This document shows, in pieces, positions 23,351 through 35,457 of a stretch of 64,000 bases of DNA (its first letter is position 1; each line of letters starts with the position of its first letter). The DNA comes from CALMKX01 sp036274895 (GTDB taxonomy: Bacteria; Acidobacteriota; Thermoanaerobaculia; Multivoradales; SZUA-115): positions 1 to 64,000 of the forward strand of contig DASUEU010000089.1 of the NCBI GenBank assembly GCA_036274895.1. Reading direction: 5' to 3'. The notes beneath the pieces are model-generated. The model had not been told where the DNA came from. It ran no database searches and saw only the letters and a list, made by a program, of their open reading frames with translations. The position numbers and the translations under genes are program-made.

Positions 23351-25069
23351 ATGAAACGGTTCCTCCTCGCGCTCTTCCTCATCTTCTTCGTCTTCTGCCT
23401 CGTCCTCGCCCTCGGCCTGCTCGCCACCCTCGGCGGCGGCCCCGGCCTGTCGCGAGCTTCGGTCCTCGAATGGGAGCTCGACGGCGGCATCCCCGAAGGG
23501 GCGCCCAGTGTGCCTTTCCCCTTCCCCGGGCTCGAGATGGAACCGACCATGGCGGAGGTCTGGAGTGCACTCACCGCGGCCCGTCACGATCGCCACCTCA
23601 AGGGGATCCTGGTGCGCATCGGCAACCCGGCCATCGGCCTGGCCCGCGCCGAGGAGATCCGCCGGCTCCTGGGCCAGGTCCGGCAAGCCGGGAAGTTCGT
23701 CGAGTGCTACCTCGAAACCGCCGGCGAAGGCAGCAACGGCACCCTCGCCTACTTCCTCGCCAGCGCCTGCGGCGGTGTGCGCATCGCCCCCGCTGGTGAG
23801 TTGAACCTCCTCGGCCTCCACGCCCCCGGCCTGTTCCTGCGCGCCACTCTCGACAAGCTCAAGATCGAGCCCCTGTTCAACTCCCGGGGCACCTACAAGA
23901 GCGCCGTCGAGACCTACACCCGCACCGACTACTCGGAGGCTGCCGAGGAGGCCGTCCGTGCCTTGCTCGACGCCGAGTTCGAGGTCCTGGTCTCCGGGAT
24001 CGCCACCGGCCGAGGGCTCGAGCCCGAGCTGGTGCGGCAGCTGATCGACCGCGCCCCCTTCTCCGCCGAGGAGGCCCTCGAGGCGAAGCTGATCGACGGC
24101 ATCGCCTACCCGGACGAGCTCCTCGCTCACCTCGCCACGGTGGTGGGCGAAGAGCCCAGCACGGTGGCGATCCGCGACTACCTCACCGGCCGCATCCACG
24201 CCGGCAGCGGCGACGTCGCCGTGCTGTTTGCGAGCGGCGTCATCGTCCATGGCGCGAGCGGCCAGTCCGGGCTCTCCGGCGAGCAGTACCTGGGCTCGGA
24301 TGACTTCACCGACGAGCTGCGCAGCCTCGCGGAGGACGACGACGTCGAGGCCGTCGTGCTGCGGGTGGACAGCCCGGGCGGCTCGGCTCTGGCTTCGGAT
24401 CTCATCCTGCGCGAGGTGGAGCGCCTCGCCGAGGTCAAGCCCGTGGTGGCCTCGATGGGAGACGTTGCGGCCTCCGGTGGCTACTACGTGGTCGCCAAGG
24501 CGCCGACCATCATCGCCGAGGCCTCGACCTTGACGGGCTCGATCGGTGTCTTCGGCGGCAAGCTCGTCACCCGCGACTTCGAGGGTCAGCTCCTCGGCAT
24601 CACCCGGGATCCCCAGAAACGGGGCGTCAACGCCGACCTCTACTCCTCGCTCAACGCCTACACGCCCGAGCAGTCTGCCGAGATGCAGGCCGCCGTCGAC
24701 CGCATCTACGTCACCTTCCTCGACCACGTCGCCACCGGCCGCAAGATGGCGACCGGGGCGGTCGACGCCGTGGCCCAGGGCAGGGTCTGGGCTGGCTCGG
24801 ACGCCCGCGCCCGGGGCCTCGTCGACGAGCTCGGAGGCCTCGAGCGGGCGATCGCCCTCGCGGCAGAGAGGGCCGGGCTCGATCCGGACAAGGTGGCGGT
24901 CTCTTTCCACCCCGAGCCGCCGGACTTGCTCGATTGGCTTCGGGCCCAGACCGGCACCCGCGCCGTCCATCCCTGGGAAGAGGTTGCCGTCCGGCTGCTG
25001 CGCGAGCCCCGCGGCGCCCATCTGCGGCTGCCCCCGGAGTGGGCCGCCCTCGCCGCGCCGTTCGAATAG
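23351..25069 (+). CDS. sppA: Signal peptide peptidase SppA, long form
   Basis: A 572-aa S49 protease with the E. coli-type duplicated fold. Residues 4-26 are a membrane anchor (FLLALFLIFFVFCLVLAL). The N-terminal half carries the lysine-bearing region (NSRGTYKSAVETYTR), and the C-terminal half the catalytic serine in DVAASGGYYVVAKA with LTGSIGVFGG. It degrades signal peptides left in the membrane after processing, which fits the two signal peptidases in this window. Confidence 0.92.
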   Translation: MKRFLLALFLIFFVFCLVLALGLLATLGGGPGLSRASVLEWELDGGIPEGAPSVPFPFPGLEMEPTMAEVWSALTAARHDRHLKGILVRIGNPAIGLARAEEIRRLLGQVRQAGKFVECYLETAGEGSNGTLAYFLASACGGVRIAPAGELNLLGLHAPGLFLRATLDKLKIEPLFNSRGTYKSAVETYTRTDYSEAAEEAVRALLDAEFEVLVSGIATGRGLEPELVRQLIDRAPFSAEEALEAKLIDGIAYPDELLAHLATVVGEEPSTVAIRDYLTGRIHAGSGDVAVLFASGVIVHGASGQSGLSGEQYLGSDDFTDELRSLAEDDDVEAVVLRVDSPGGSALASDLILREVERLAEVKPVVASMGDVAASGGYYVVAKAPTIIAEASTLTGSIGVFGGKLVTRDFEGQLLGITRDPQKRGVNADLYSSLNAYTPEQSAEMQAAVDRIYVTFLDHVATGRKMATGAVDAVAQGRVWAGSDARARGLVDELGGLERAIALAAERAGLDPDKVAVSFHPEPPDLLDWLRAQTGTRAVHPWEEVAVRLLREPRGAHLRLPPEWAALAAPFE

Positions 25070-25095
25070 ACCCTAAGCCCTGAAAGGTCAAGAAC

Positions 25096-25246
25096 TTATC
25101 CGCAATCTTCGAAGACCTGCTAGGAAGGCTTGCGGCCGGGCCGGGGCGCTGCTATCATCCTTCCTCTCGCCGGCACCTTTTATCCAGCCTGGCTCAGCTC
25201 CGAGGAGATAGGGGTTTTCCACAGCCTGTGGAAATCCTGTGGATTT
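25096..25246. promoter_or_regulatory. Candidate oriC lobe upstream of dnaA
   Basis: DnaA-box-like 9-mers (consensus TTATCCACA) cluster here: TTATCCGCA (25096-25104, 8 of 9), TTATCCAGC (25180-25188), TTTTCCACA (25215-25223, 8 of 9), and on the other strand TGTGGAAAT (25227-25235) and TGTGGATTT (25238-25246, 8 of 9). The middle pair forms an inverted repeat TTTCCACA/TGTGGAAA. This is the usual place for an origin and for DnaA autoregulation. Confidence 0.6.
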
Positions 25247-25265
25247 ATTGTTCCTACCAAGGCCC

Positions 25266-26576
25266 ATGGAGTTCTCTAAGGCCCATCCGGACGCGCGCCG
25301 ATCCTTGTGGTCCGCCCTCCAGCGGGAGCTGCGCCAGAAGCTCGATCCCGAGGAGTACGCCACCTGGTTCGAGCCGTTGCGGGTGCGCTCCGAGGACGAC
25401 GAGAAGCTGGTCCTGATCGCCCCCAACAAGCGCATCCTCCACACCCTCGAAGAAAGCTACCGCCCGGCGGTCGACCGCGCCATCGCCGGTCTCGACGGCA
25501 AGCCCTTCGAGGTGCTCTTCGCCCTGGAGGGGATCGAGAAAGCGGCACCTGCCCGCGAGGACGCGCAGTTCAACCCTCGCTACCTGTTCAAGAACTTCGT
25601 CGTCGGGCCCTCGAACCAGTTTGCCTACGCCGCCGCCCGGGCGGTGGCCGAGAAGCCCTCGAAGAGCTACAACCCCCTCTTCCTCTACGGTGGCGTGGGG
25701 CTCGGCAAGACCCACCTTCTCCATGCCGTGGGCCACGAGATCTGCTCCCTCCACCCCCATCTGGTGGTGCGCTACCTGGCCGCCGAGCAGTTCGTCAACG
25801 AGCTGATCAACTCGATCCGCTTCGACCGCATGCCCGCCTTCCGGGAGCGCTACCGCAACATCGACGTCCTGCTGATCGACGACATCCAGTTCATCGCCAA
25901 CAAGGAGCGCACCCAGGAGGAGTTTTTCCACACCTTCAACACCCTCTACTCGAGCCAGAAGCAGATCATCCTCTCCTCGGACTCCTCGCCGCGCGACATC
26001 CCCACCCTCGAGGAGCGCCTGCGCAGCCGGTTCGAGTGGGGACTGATCGCCGACATCCAGGCGCCGGACCTCGAGACGCGGGTGGTCATCCTGCGCCGCA
26101 AGGCCGAGCTCGAAGGCATCGCCCTGCCCGACGACGTCGCCGACTTCGTCGCCCGCCAGGTGCGCTCGAGCGTGCGCGAGCTCGAGGGCCTGCTCAACCG
26201 GGTCATCGCCTTCGCCTCCTTGACCGGCAAGCTCCTCTCGGTCGATCTCGCCCAGGAGACCCTCAAGGACATCCTCGCCCAGGCCACCCACCGCGTCACC
26301 GGCAGCGACATCATCAAGCTGGTCGCCAGGCACTATGGCCTCAAGGTCAGCGAGATCAAGAGCCGCACCAACGTCAAACAGGTGGCCTTCCCCCGCCACG
26401 TCGCGATGTACCTCTGCCGGCGCCTGACCGACATGTCCCTGCCGGAGATCGGCAAGCAGTTCAACAACAAGCATCACTCGACGGTCAAGTACTCGATCGA
26501 CAAGATCGACCACCTCCGGGAGACCGACGAGGACCTCGATCGCGCCCTCCGGCACCTCGAAGACCACTTCGCCTGA
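25266..26576 (+). CDS. dnaA: Chromosomal replication initiator DnaA
   Basis: A 436-aa DnaA. I chose ATG 25266 (MEFSKAHPDARR) because an earlier GTG at 25239 lies within a DnaA-box motif. Domain I holds LWSALQRELRQKLDPEEYATWF; domain III has Walker A GGVGLGKTHLL, Walker B LLIDDIQFI and the sensor region; domain IV has the DNA-binding signature with DMSLPEIGKQFNNKHHSTV. Domain II is short. It opens the origin with ATP. It lies between two clusters of DnaA-box-like sites. Confidence 0.97.
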   Translation: MEFSKAHPDARRSLWSALQRELRQKLDPEEYATWFEPLRVRSEDDEKLVLIAPNKRILHTLEESYRPAVDRAIAGLDGKPFEVLFALEGIEKAAPAREDAQFNPRYLFKNFVVGPSNQFAYAAARAVAEKPSKSYNPLFLYGGVGLGKTHLLHAVGHEICSLHPHLVVRYLAAEQFVNELINSIRFDRMPAFRERYRNIDVLLIDDIQFIANKERTQEEFFHTFNTLYSSQKQIILSSDSSPRDIPTLEERLRSRFEWGLIADIQAPDLETRVVILRRKAELEGIALPDDVADFVARQVRSSVRELEGLLNRVIAFASLTGKLLSVDLAQETLKDILAQATHRVTGSDIIKLVARHYGLKVSEIKSRTNVKQVAFPRHVAMYLCRRLTDMSLPEIGKQFNNKHHSTVKYSIDKIDHLRETDEDLDRALRHLEDHFA

Positions 26577-26598
26577 GCCACGACCGAGGACGATTTCC

Positions 26599-26775
26599 TG
26601 TGGAAATCCCCCGGATCTTCTTGCGGGTCGATTGCGGAAATCCGACCCTCGCCGCGAGGAAGAGCTCTTTTCCGCAGCGCCTCCGCAGCTGGCCCACAGC
26701 CCATCCCCGCACTCTGCGGAGAGAGCCAAGTACCTTGAAAGAAGCCACTTACGGTAGCAATCCGCAGGCTCCGCA
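26599..26775. promoter_or_regulatory. Candidate oriC lobe between dnaA and dnaN
   Basis: The 258-bp gap holds one TGTGGAAAT (26599-26607) and six variants built on TCCGCA: TGCGGAAAT (26633-26641), TTTTCCGCA (26668-26676), a core in GCCTCCGCA (26679-26687), TGCGGAGAG (26715-26723), CAATCCGCA (26758-26766) and GGCTCCGCA (26767-26775). The density is far above chance. The TTATCCGCA seen upstream of dnaA shares the G variant. It is a strong origin candidate; no clear AT-rich unwinding element is obvious. Confidence 0.55.
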
Positions 26776-26797
26776 GGGCCTGTTACGACGACTGCTG

Positions 26798-26806
26798 TGC
26801 TATATT
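26798..26806 (+). promoter_or_regulatory. Extended -10 promoter for dnaN
   Basis: TGCTATATT gives a TGn extended -10 with TATATT at 26801-26806, 29 bp before the dnaN ATG. No good -35 is present, which extended -10 promoters tolerate. Confidence 0.4.
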
Positions 26807-26834
26807 CCCGACGTTTCTTGACGGAGAAGAAGCC

Positions 26835-27947
26835 ATGGACGTGCGCATCTCCCGCGCCGATTTCGTGACCGAGCTCGCCCCGATGCAGGGGATCGTCGAA
26901 CGCAAGACGACCATCCCGGCGCTCGCCCACATCCTGCTCACGGCCCGCCAGGAGCGGCTTCGCCTCGCCGCCACCGACCTCGACGTCTCCCTGACCTCCT
27001 GGTGCGCCGCCGAGGTGACGAGAGAAGGGGCCCTCGCCGTCCAGGCCAAGAAGTTGGTGGAGATCGTCCGCGCCGTGGAGGGGGACGAGGTCCGGCTCTC
27101 CGAGGACGAGCCGAACAGCTTGACCATCCGCGCCGGCAAGTCGCGGTTCAAGATCCGCGGTCTGCCCGCCGATGACTTTCCCACCCTGCCCACCGCCGGC
27201 GAGGGGCCGGTGGCCGAGCTGTCCTATGCCGCGTTCAAGCGCATGGTCGGCAAGGTGCTGTTCGCCGTGTCGGCCGAGGAGTCGCGCTTCCAGCTCAACG
27301 GCGCCCTGATGAAGATCAAGGACGGCTCGGTCGAGATGGTGGCCACCGACGGCCATCGCCTGGCCCTGGTCGAGAACTCCGCCGGTGCCGATGGCAGCCC
27401 TCGTCCCGAGGCTGGCGCCGGAGTGCTGGTGCCGCGCAAGGCCCTCCAGGAGCTCCAGCGCTTCGAGGCCGAAGGGACCCTCGAGTACCGCCACGGAGCC
27501 CACCACTTGAGCTTCCGGGTGGGCAAACGAGAGCTGGTCTGCCGGATCCTCGAAGGGACCTTCCCGGACTACGAGCGGGTGATCGCCAAGGAGAACGACA
27601 GCGTCGCGGTGTTCGAGCGGCGGGCCCTGCTCGACACCATCCGCCGCGTGGCCCTGTTGACCGGGGACCGCGCCCGGACCATCCGCTTTCAGCTCAATCC
27701 CGGCACCGCGACGGTGTCGGCCGCCAACCCCGACCTCGGCGAGGCGGTCGAGGAGATCGGCTGCGACTACGAAGGGCCGGAGATGCGGCTGGGCATGAAC
27801 CCCGACTACGTGGCGGATTTTTTGGGCGCCGTCGAGACCGACCGGGTCCGCTTCCAGCTCAAGGACGAGAACACCCAGGCGGTCGGCTTTCCGGTCGAGG
27901 GACCGGATGAGCGCTACCTCTGCGTGATCATGCCGATGCGCATCTGA
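26835..27947 (+). CDS. dnaN: DNA polymerase III beta sliding clamp
   Basis: A 370-aa beta clamp with the expected three similar domains; family landmarks include FVTELAPMQGIVERKTTIPALAHILL at the start (here cut as ELAPMQGIVERKTTIP), SVEMVATDGHRLAL in the middle, and the C-terminal PVEGPDERYLCVIMPMRI. A GGAGAA ribosome-binding site precedes the ATG. It holds polymerase III to DNA and loads through DnaX, also in this window. Confidence 0.96.
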   Translation: MDVRISRADFVTELAPMQGIVERKTTIPALAHILLTARQERLRLAATDLDVSLTSWCAAEVTREGALAVQAKKLVEIVRAVEGDEVRLSEDEPNSLTIRAGKSRFKIRGLPADDFPTLPTAGEGPVAELSYAAFKRMVGKVLFAVSAEESRFQLNGALMKIKDGSVEMVATDGHRLALVENSAGADGSPRPEAGAGVLVPRKALQELQRFEAEGTLEYRHGAHHLSFRVGKRELVCRILEGTFPDYERVIAKENDSVAVFERRALLDTIRRVALLTGDRARTIRFQLNPGTATVSAANPDLGEAVEEIGCDYEGPEMRLGMNPDYVADFLGAVETDRVRFQLKDENTQAVGFPVEGPDERYLCVIMPMRI

Positions 27948-27962
27948 GGCGCATCCCTCGCC

Positions 27963-29021
27963 TTGCTCCGCTCGCTCGCTGCCCAGAGCTTCCGCAACCT
28001 CGCCGACGGCGAGCATGCGCTCGAGCCTGGAGCCACCCTGCTCCTGGGCGGCAACGGCGCCGGCAAGACCAGCATTCTCGAGGCGATCTACCTCCTCGCC
28101 ACCACCCGCAGCTTCCGCACCTCCCAGCTCACCGACTGCTGCCGCCACGGCGCCGGCACCTTTCATCTGGTCGCGGAGGTGGAAACCGACCTCAGGAGCC
28201 GGCTCGAGATCCACTTCGGCGAGGCGGGCCGGGAGCGGCTGATCAACGGCCGGTCGGGCACACTCGCCGAGCACCTCACGGTGCTGCCGGTGGTGGCCTG
28301 GACCGCGGCCGACGTCGAGGCCCTCACCGGGCCTCCCCGGCTGCGCCGGCGGCTGCTCGACCGCGGAGTGCTCGGCTTGAGGCCGAGCGCGGTCGAAGGC
28401 TTCGCCCGCTTCCGCCAGGCGCTCGCCGAGAAGAGGGCCCTGCTCCTCTCGGGAGGCGCCGGGCTCGAAGCCTGGAACCAGATCCTGGCGCGGGAGGCAG
28501 CGGAGATCGCCCGCCAGCGTGCCGACTACCAGCGGCAGCTCGGCGAGGCCTTCCAGGCACTGCTCTCGGGGCTGGCCCTGCGCCTGCCGGCGATCGAGCT
28601 CACCTATCGACCGAGCCCGGCCACGGCGCTTCAAGGAGAAGCGGCGCTGCTCGCCGCCTTCGAGCAGGCAGCGGGCGAGGAGCGTCGGCGGGCCGCTCCC
28701 CTGGTGGGACCGCAGCGGGACGAGCTCGCGATCGTCTTTCGCGGCACCGAGGTCAAGCGGGCGGCGTCGGCGGGCGAACGCAAGGCGATCGCCCTGCTGC
28801 TCGCCGCCGCCCACGGCCGCGTCCTCGCCGCGGCCGGACGGCTCCCCGTCTACCTGCTCGACGATCTCGACACCGAGCTGTCGCGAGCCTTGCTGGCCGA
28901 GATCTGGCCGGCATTCGGCGACGCCGGCCAGTTGCTCGTCACCTCCAACCGGCCGGAGGTGTGGCAGGGGCTCACGGTCGCCCGGCGATGGTCCGTCGAG
29001 AGTGGTTCGATCTACGCCTAA
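27963..29021 (+). CDS. recF: DNA replication and repair protein RecF
   Basis: A 352-aa SMC-like ATPase, read from a TTG 15 bp after dnaN. Walker A is LLGGNGAGKTSILEAIY, the signature region is KRAASAGERKAIALLLAAAHG, and Walker B is YLLDDLDTELS. It binds gapped DNA and works with RecR. The dnaA-dnaN-recF-gyrB order is classical. Confidence 0.94.
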   Translation: MLRSLAAQSFRNLADGEHALEPGATLLLGGNGAGKTSILEAIYLLATTRSFRTSQLTDCCRHGAGTFHLVAEVETDLRSRLEIHFGEAGRERLINGRSGTLAEHLTVLPVVAWTAADVEALTGPPRLRRRLLDRGVLGLRPSAVEGFARFRQALAEKRALLLSGGAGLEAWNQILAREAAEIARQRADYQRQLGEAFQALLSGLALRLPAIELTYRPSPATALQGEAALLAAFEQAAGEERRRAAPLVGPQRDELAIVFRGTEVKRAASAGERKAIALLLAAAHGRVLAAAGRLPVYLLDDLDTELSRALLAEIWPAFGDAGQLLVTSNRPEVWQGLTVARRWSVESGSIYA

Positions 29022-29206
29022 CGTCCTTATTTTTCAACAAGAAGAGTGTCCAAAACGAGCGGCCTCGTGATAGGCTTCCCGCTTCCGAGCGTGCCGTCGA
29101 CCCGCGAGGCCGAGAGGCCTCCGTCACGGCCCTTTCCCGCCACGAACCATCGACGCGTTCCCCCGAGGAAATCGGCTCGAGCGATAGGAGCGCGAGGAGG
29201 CGACGA

Positions 29207-31669
29207 GTGAGCAGCGACGACCCGATCGAGACCGAGACCGCCAACGGGGGGATTGGCCCGGCCAGCACCTACACGGCGGACAACATCAAGGTCTTGAAGG
29301 GCCTGGACGCGGTCCGCAAGCGGCCGGGGATGTACATCGGCGACACCGACGACGCCTCCGGCCTCCATCACATGGTCTTCGAGCTGGTGGACAACGCCAT
29401 CGACGAGGTCCAGGCCGGCTTCGCGAGCCGGGTGGACGTGACCATCCACACCGACAACACGGTCACCGTCGAGGACGACGGCCGCGGCATCCCGGTCGAC
29501 CTGCACAAGGGCGAGGGTCGCTCGGCCGCCGAAGTGATCATGACCGAGCTGCACTCGGGTGGTAAGTTCGACAAGAACTCCTACAAAGTATCGGGCGGCC
29601 TCCACGGCGTCGGTGTCTCGGTGGTCAACGCACTGTCGGAGACCCTCGAGCTCGAGATCAAGCGCGACGGCCAGCTGTGGTACCAGGTCTACCACCGCGG
29701 CGTGCCCGAAGCCCCGATCGCGCCGATCGGCACCACGGCGAAGAGCGGCACCCGCGTGCGCTTCGCGCCCGATCCGCAGATCTTCTCCGTCCTCGAGTTC
29801 CAGTACGAGATCCTGGCCCAACGCCTGCGCGAGCTGTCGTTCTTGAACCGGGGCACTCAGATCCGGCTCACCGACGAACGCACGGACAAGCACGCCGACT
29901 TTGCCTACAGCGGCGGCATCAGCAGCTTCGTCGAGCATCTGAACCGCAACAAGGTGCCCTACCACCCGGAGCCGATCTTCCTCCAGGAGACGCGTGACGA
30001 TGGCACCGGCGCGGAACGAGCGGAGATCGCCCTGCAGTGGAACGAGGGCTACCAGGAGCTGATCTACTGCTTCACCAACACCATCAACAACCGCGACGGC
30101 GGTACTCACCTGTCAGGTTTCAAGGCGGCGCTCACGCGCACCATCAACGCCTACGCCGAAGCGAGCGGCCTGGCCAAGGCGCTCAAAGAAAACCTGACCG
30201 GAGAGGACGTCCGCGAGGGACTGACCGCGATCGTCTCGGTCAAGATCAAGGATCCGAAGTTCTCCAGCCAGACCAAGGACAAGCTGGTCTCCTCCGAGGT
30301 CAAGACTTGGGTCGAGCAGTTGGTCAACGAGCAGCTCGCCAACTATCTAGAGGAAAACCCCAAGGTCGCGCGCAAGATCGTGGAGAAAGCGGTCGAGGCG
30401 GCGCGGGGGCGGGAGGCGGCCAGGAAGGCTCGCGACCTGACCCGCCGCAAGGGGGCGCTCGACGCCGCCAACCTGCCGGGCAAGCTCGCCGACTGCTCGG
30501 AGCGCAATCCGGCCGGCGCCGAGCTCTTCCTGGTCGAGGGCGAGTCCGCCGGCGGCTCGGCCAAGCAGGGCCGGGATCGCCGCTTCCAGGCCGTGCTGCC
30601 GCTCAAGGGCAAGATCTTGAACGTCGAGAAGGCGCGCTTCGACAAGATGCTCTCCTCCGAGGAGATCCGGATCCTGATCACCGCCCTCGGCACCGGCATC
30701 GGCCACGACGACTTCGACATCGACCGCCTGCGCTACCACCGATTGATCATCATGTGCGACGCCGACGTCGACGGCTCGCACATCCGCACGCTGATCCTGA
30801 CCTTCTTCTACCGCCAGATGCAGGAGATCATCCGCCGCGGCCACCTCTACATCGCGCAGCCGCCCCTCTACCGGGTGAGCCAGGGCAAGAGCCACACGTA
30901 CCTGAAAGACGATCGCGAGTACCAGCGCTTTCTCCTGGCGCGCATCGAGGGCAACGCGGTCCTGAGCGAGACCAGCGGCCCCAACGGCGAACGGGAGCAC
31001 CGGGGACCCGAGCTGGTGGCCCTGATCGAACGGGTGGAAGCCTTGCGCGCCAACCTCGACAAGCTCGCCGCCCGCGGCTATCCGAGCGCCGCCATGAAGA
31101 TCGCGCTCGGCGTCGGCTTGCGAGACAAGAGCGGCCTGCTCGACGAGGGCATGCTCTCGCGGCTGGCGATCGGCCTCGAGCAGGCGGGCTTCCTGTCGGT
31201 GGTTCTGGGCCGCGACGAGGAGCACGGCACGGGGGCGATCGATCTCGTCGCCCGGCGCGACGGCGTCGAACGACCGGTGCGCATCGATTGGGAGCTGGTC
31301 ACCAGCGCCGAGTATCGCGCCCTGATCACCAACACCGCCGGCCGCGAGGCCTGGCTCACCGAGGGTTTCCGCCTGGCCCGCGACGGCGAGGTCAGCGACC
31401 ACCGGGACATCGAGGAAGTGCTCGAAACGCTCTATTCCGGCGCCAAGAAGGGCCTCGCGATCCAGCGCTACAAGGGCCTGGGCGAGATGAACCCCGAGCA
31501 GCTGTGGGAGACCACCCTGGATCCCACCAAGCGCCGTCTGCTGCAGGTCAAGATCGAAGACGCCTACACCGCCGACGAGATCTTCTCCACCCTGATGGGT
31601 GACCAGGTCGAGCCACGGCGGGAATTCATCGAAAGAAACGCCCTCGAGGTGCAGAACCTCGACGTCTGA
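29207..31669 (+). CDS. gyrB: DNA gyrase subunit B
   Basis: An 820-aa GyrB. The start is GTG 29207, which has GAGGAGG at good spacing; upstream in-frame codons lie in the 185-bp recF gap and look noncoding. The GHKL ATPase has VFELVDNAIDE and GGLHGVGVSVVNALS, the Toprim domain FLVEGESAGGSAKQGRDR, and the tail YKGLGEMNPEQLWETTLD. The length is that of the long Gram-negative type with an insertion between Toprim and tail (about residues 560-720). Confidence 0.97.
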   Translation: MSSDDPIETETANGGIGPASTYTADNIKVLKGLDAVRKRPGMYIGDTDDASGLHHMVFELVDNAIDEVQAGFASRVDVTIHTDNTVTVEDDGRGIPVDLHKGEGRSAAEVIMTELHSGGKFDKNSYKVSGGLHGVGVSVVNALSETLELEIKRDGQLWYQVYHRGVPEAPIAPIGTTAKSGTRVRFAPDPQIFSVLEFQYEILAQRLRELSFLNRGTQIRLTDERTDKHADFAYSGGISSFVEHLNRNKVPYHPEPIFLQETRDDGTGAERAEIALQWNEGYQELIYCFTNTINNRDGGTHLSGFKAALTRTINAYAEASGLAKALKENLTGEDVREGLTAIVSVKIKDPKFSSQTKDKLVSSEVKTWVEQLVNEQLANYLEENPKVARKIVEKAVEAARGREAARKARDLTRRKGALDAANLPGKLADCSERNPAGAELFLVEGESAGGSAKQGRDRRFQAVLPLKGKILNVEKARFDKMLSSEEIRILITALGTGIGHDDFDIDRLRYHRLIIMCDADVDGSHIRTLILTFFYRQMQEIIRRGHLYIAQPPLYRVSQGKSHTYLKDDREYQRFLLARIEGNAVLSETSGPNGEREHRGPELVALIERVEALRANLDKLAARGYPSAAMKIALGVGLRDKSGLLDEGMLSRLAIGLEQAGFLSVVLGRDEEHGTGAIDLVARRDGVERPVRIDWELVTSAEYRALITNTAGREAWLTEGFRLARDGEVSDHRDIEEVLETLYSGAKKGLAIQRYKGLGEMNPEQLWETTLDPTKRRLLQVKIEDAYTADEIFSTLMGDQVEPRREFIERNALEVQNLDV

Positions 31670-31679
31670 GCCCCCCAAG

Positions 31680-34208
<2,529 letters not shown>

Positions 34209-34229
34209 GCGAGCCGGCAAGGAGACAAC

Positions 34230-34892
34230 ATGGACTTCTTCATCGACACCGCAGACGTCCGGGAGATCGAGACCGGCCTCGAGTGGGGAATGGTTGACGG
34301 CGTCACCACCAACCCCAGCCTCATCGCCAAGATGGGCAAGCCTTACCTGGGCACCGTGCGCGAGATCGCCGAGCTGGTGGGCCCCGGCCGCCCGGTCTCC
34401 GGCGAGGTGCTGGCCACCGAGCTAGCGGGCATGCTCGCCGAGGGCCGCCGGCTCGCGGGCCTCGCCGACAACGTGGTCGTCAAGGTACCGCTGACCCCGG
34501 CCGGGCTGACCGCCGTGCGCACCTTCGCCGAGGAAGGGATCAGGACCAACGTCACCCTCTGCTTTTCGGCCAACCAGGCCCTGCTCGCGGCCAAGGCCGG
34601 CGCCACCTACATCTCGCCCTTCGTCGGCCGGCTCGACGACGTGGGCGAGGACGGCATGGAGCTCGCCGAGCAGATCGTGGTGATCTACGGCAACTACGGC
34701 TTCGAGACCAAGGTTCTGGTGGCCTCCGTGCGCAACCCCGTGCACCTCACCCGCGCGGCCCTGGCCGGAGCCCACGTGGCGACCTTGCCCTTCGCGGTGA
34801 TCGCCCAGCTCTACCGCCACCCGCTGACGGACGCCGGGCTCGAGCGCTTCCTCGCGGACTGGGCCAAGACCGGCCGGAGCTTCGACGATTAG
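34230..34892 (+). CDS. Fructose-6-phosphate aldolase/transaldolase-like protein
   Basis: A 220-aa small TIM-barrel of the FSA/TalC type. It starts MDFFIDTADVREIE, has GVTTNPSLIAK, the Schiff-base lysine in NVVVKVPLTPAGL (K85), and NVTLCFSANQALLAAKAGATYISPFVGRLDD (cut here as NVTLCFSANQALLAAKAG and SPFVGRLDD). This family is commonly labelled tal, but members may be transaldolase or fructose-6-phosphate aldolase. It links sugar phosphates of glycolysis and the pentose pathway, fitting the GAPDH and glucan phosphorylase genes downstream. Confidence 0.9.
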   Translation: MDFFIDTADVREIETGLEWGMVDGVTTNPSLIAKMGKPYLGTVREIAELVGPGRPVSGEVLATELAGMLAEGRRLAGLADNVVVKVPLTPAGLTAVRTFAEEGIRTNVTLCFSANQALLAAKAGATYISPFVGRLDDVGEDGMELAEQIVVIYGNYGFETKVLVASVRNPVHLTRAALAGAHVATLPFAVIAQLYRHPLTDAGLERFLADWAKTGRSFDD

Positions 34893-34923
34893 CGAGCGTG
34901 GCGGCCCCCCGCGCCTGGTCCGC

Positions 34924-35457
34924 GTGGCGTGGCTGTTCTACCTGGGCCTCGCGATCGCCGGGGGCATCTGGCTCTCGGTCCGCCACGGTGACTTCCCCCT
35001 GGGCGCCATCGCCCCCGCGAGCTGGTGGCGAGAGCTGCCCCTCGGCCTCGCCGCCGGCGGCGTGCTGCTCGCGGCCTGGGAGGGGATGCGCCGCTTCCTG
35101 CCCGCGGCCGTCGAGCTCGAGCAGCGCCTGGCCGAGGTGATGGCCGGGCTCTCGCGGGGGGACACGGTGGTCCTCGGCCTGATCTCGGGCTTCGCCGAGG
35201 AGCTGTTCTTCCGCGGTGCCGTGCAGGGGGCCTTCGGCCTCACCGTGGCCACCCTGCTCTTCGCCCTGCTCCACCCCGGGCCGGGGCGCTCTTTCTTCCT
35301 CTGGATGGTCTTCGCCGGCGCCGCCGGCCTGCTCCTCGGCGCGCTGGTCCTCTGGCGCGGCAACCTGCTCGCCGCGATGGTCGCCCACGCGACGGTCAAC
35401 GTCATCAACCTGGGACGGCTGGCGCGGAAGGGGCAGGCATCGCCGGAGCCAGCGTGA
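34924..35457 (+). CDS. CPBP-family intramembrane metalloprotease
   Basis: A 177-aa polytopic membrane protein from a GTG. The motifs of the CPBP (Abi/Rce1-like) family are present: a glutamate pair and arginine in GFAEELFFRGAVQG, a histidine in FALLHPGPG, and a final histidine/asparagine in VAHATVNVIN. About four to five membrane helices are predicted by eye. Family members cleave prenylated or other substrates within membranes, or act as bacteriocin-immunity proteins; the substrate here is unknown. Its end overlaps the convergent GH13 gene by 53 bp. Confidence 0.82.
   Translation: MAWLFYLGLAIAGGIWLSVRHGDFPLGAIAPASWWRELPLGLAAGGVLLAAWEGMRRFLPAAVELEQRLAEVMAGLSRGDTVVLGLISGFAEELFFRGAVQGAFGLTVATLLFALLHPGPGRSFFLWMVFAGAAGLLLGALVLWRGNLLAAMVAHATVNVINLGRLARKGQASPEPA

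Noticed and set aside
25239..25265. GTG start for dnaA 27 bp upstream
   Set aside because: It overlaps a DnaA-box-like site and adds residues absent from DnaA N-termini; the ATG at 25266 gives a usual start.
29022..29206. Coding frame between recF and gyrB
   Set aside because: The in-frame extension of gyrB lacks conservation features and the GTG at 29207 has a strong ribosome-binding site.
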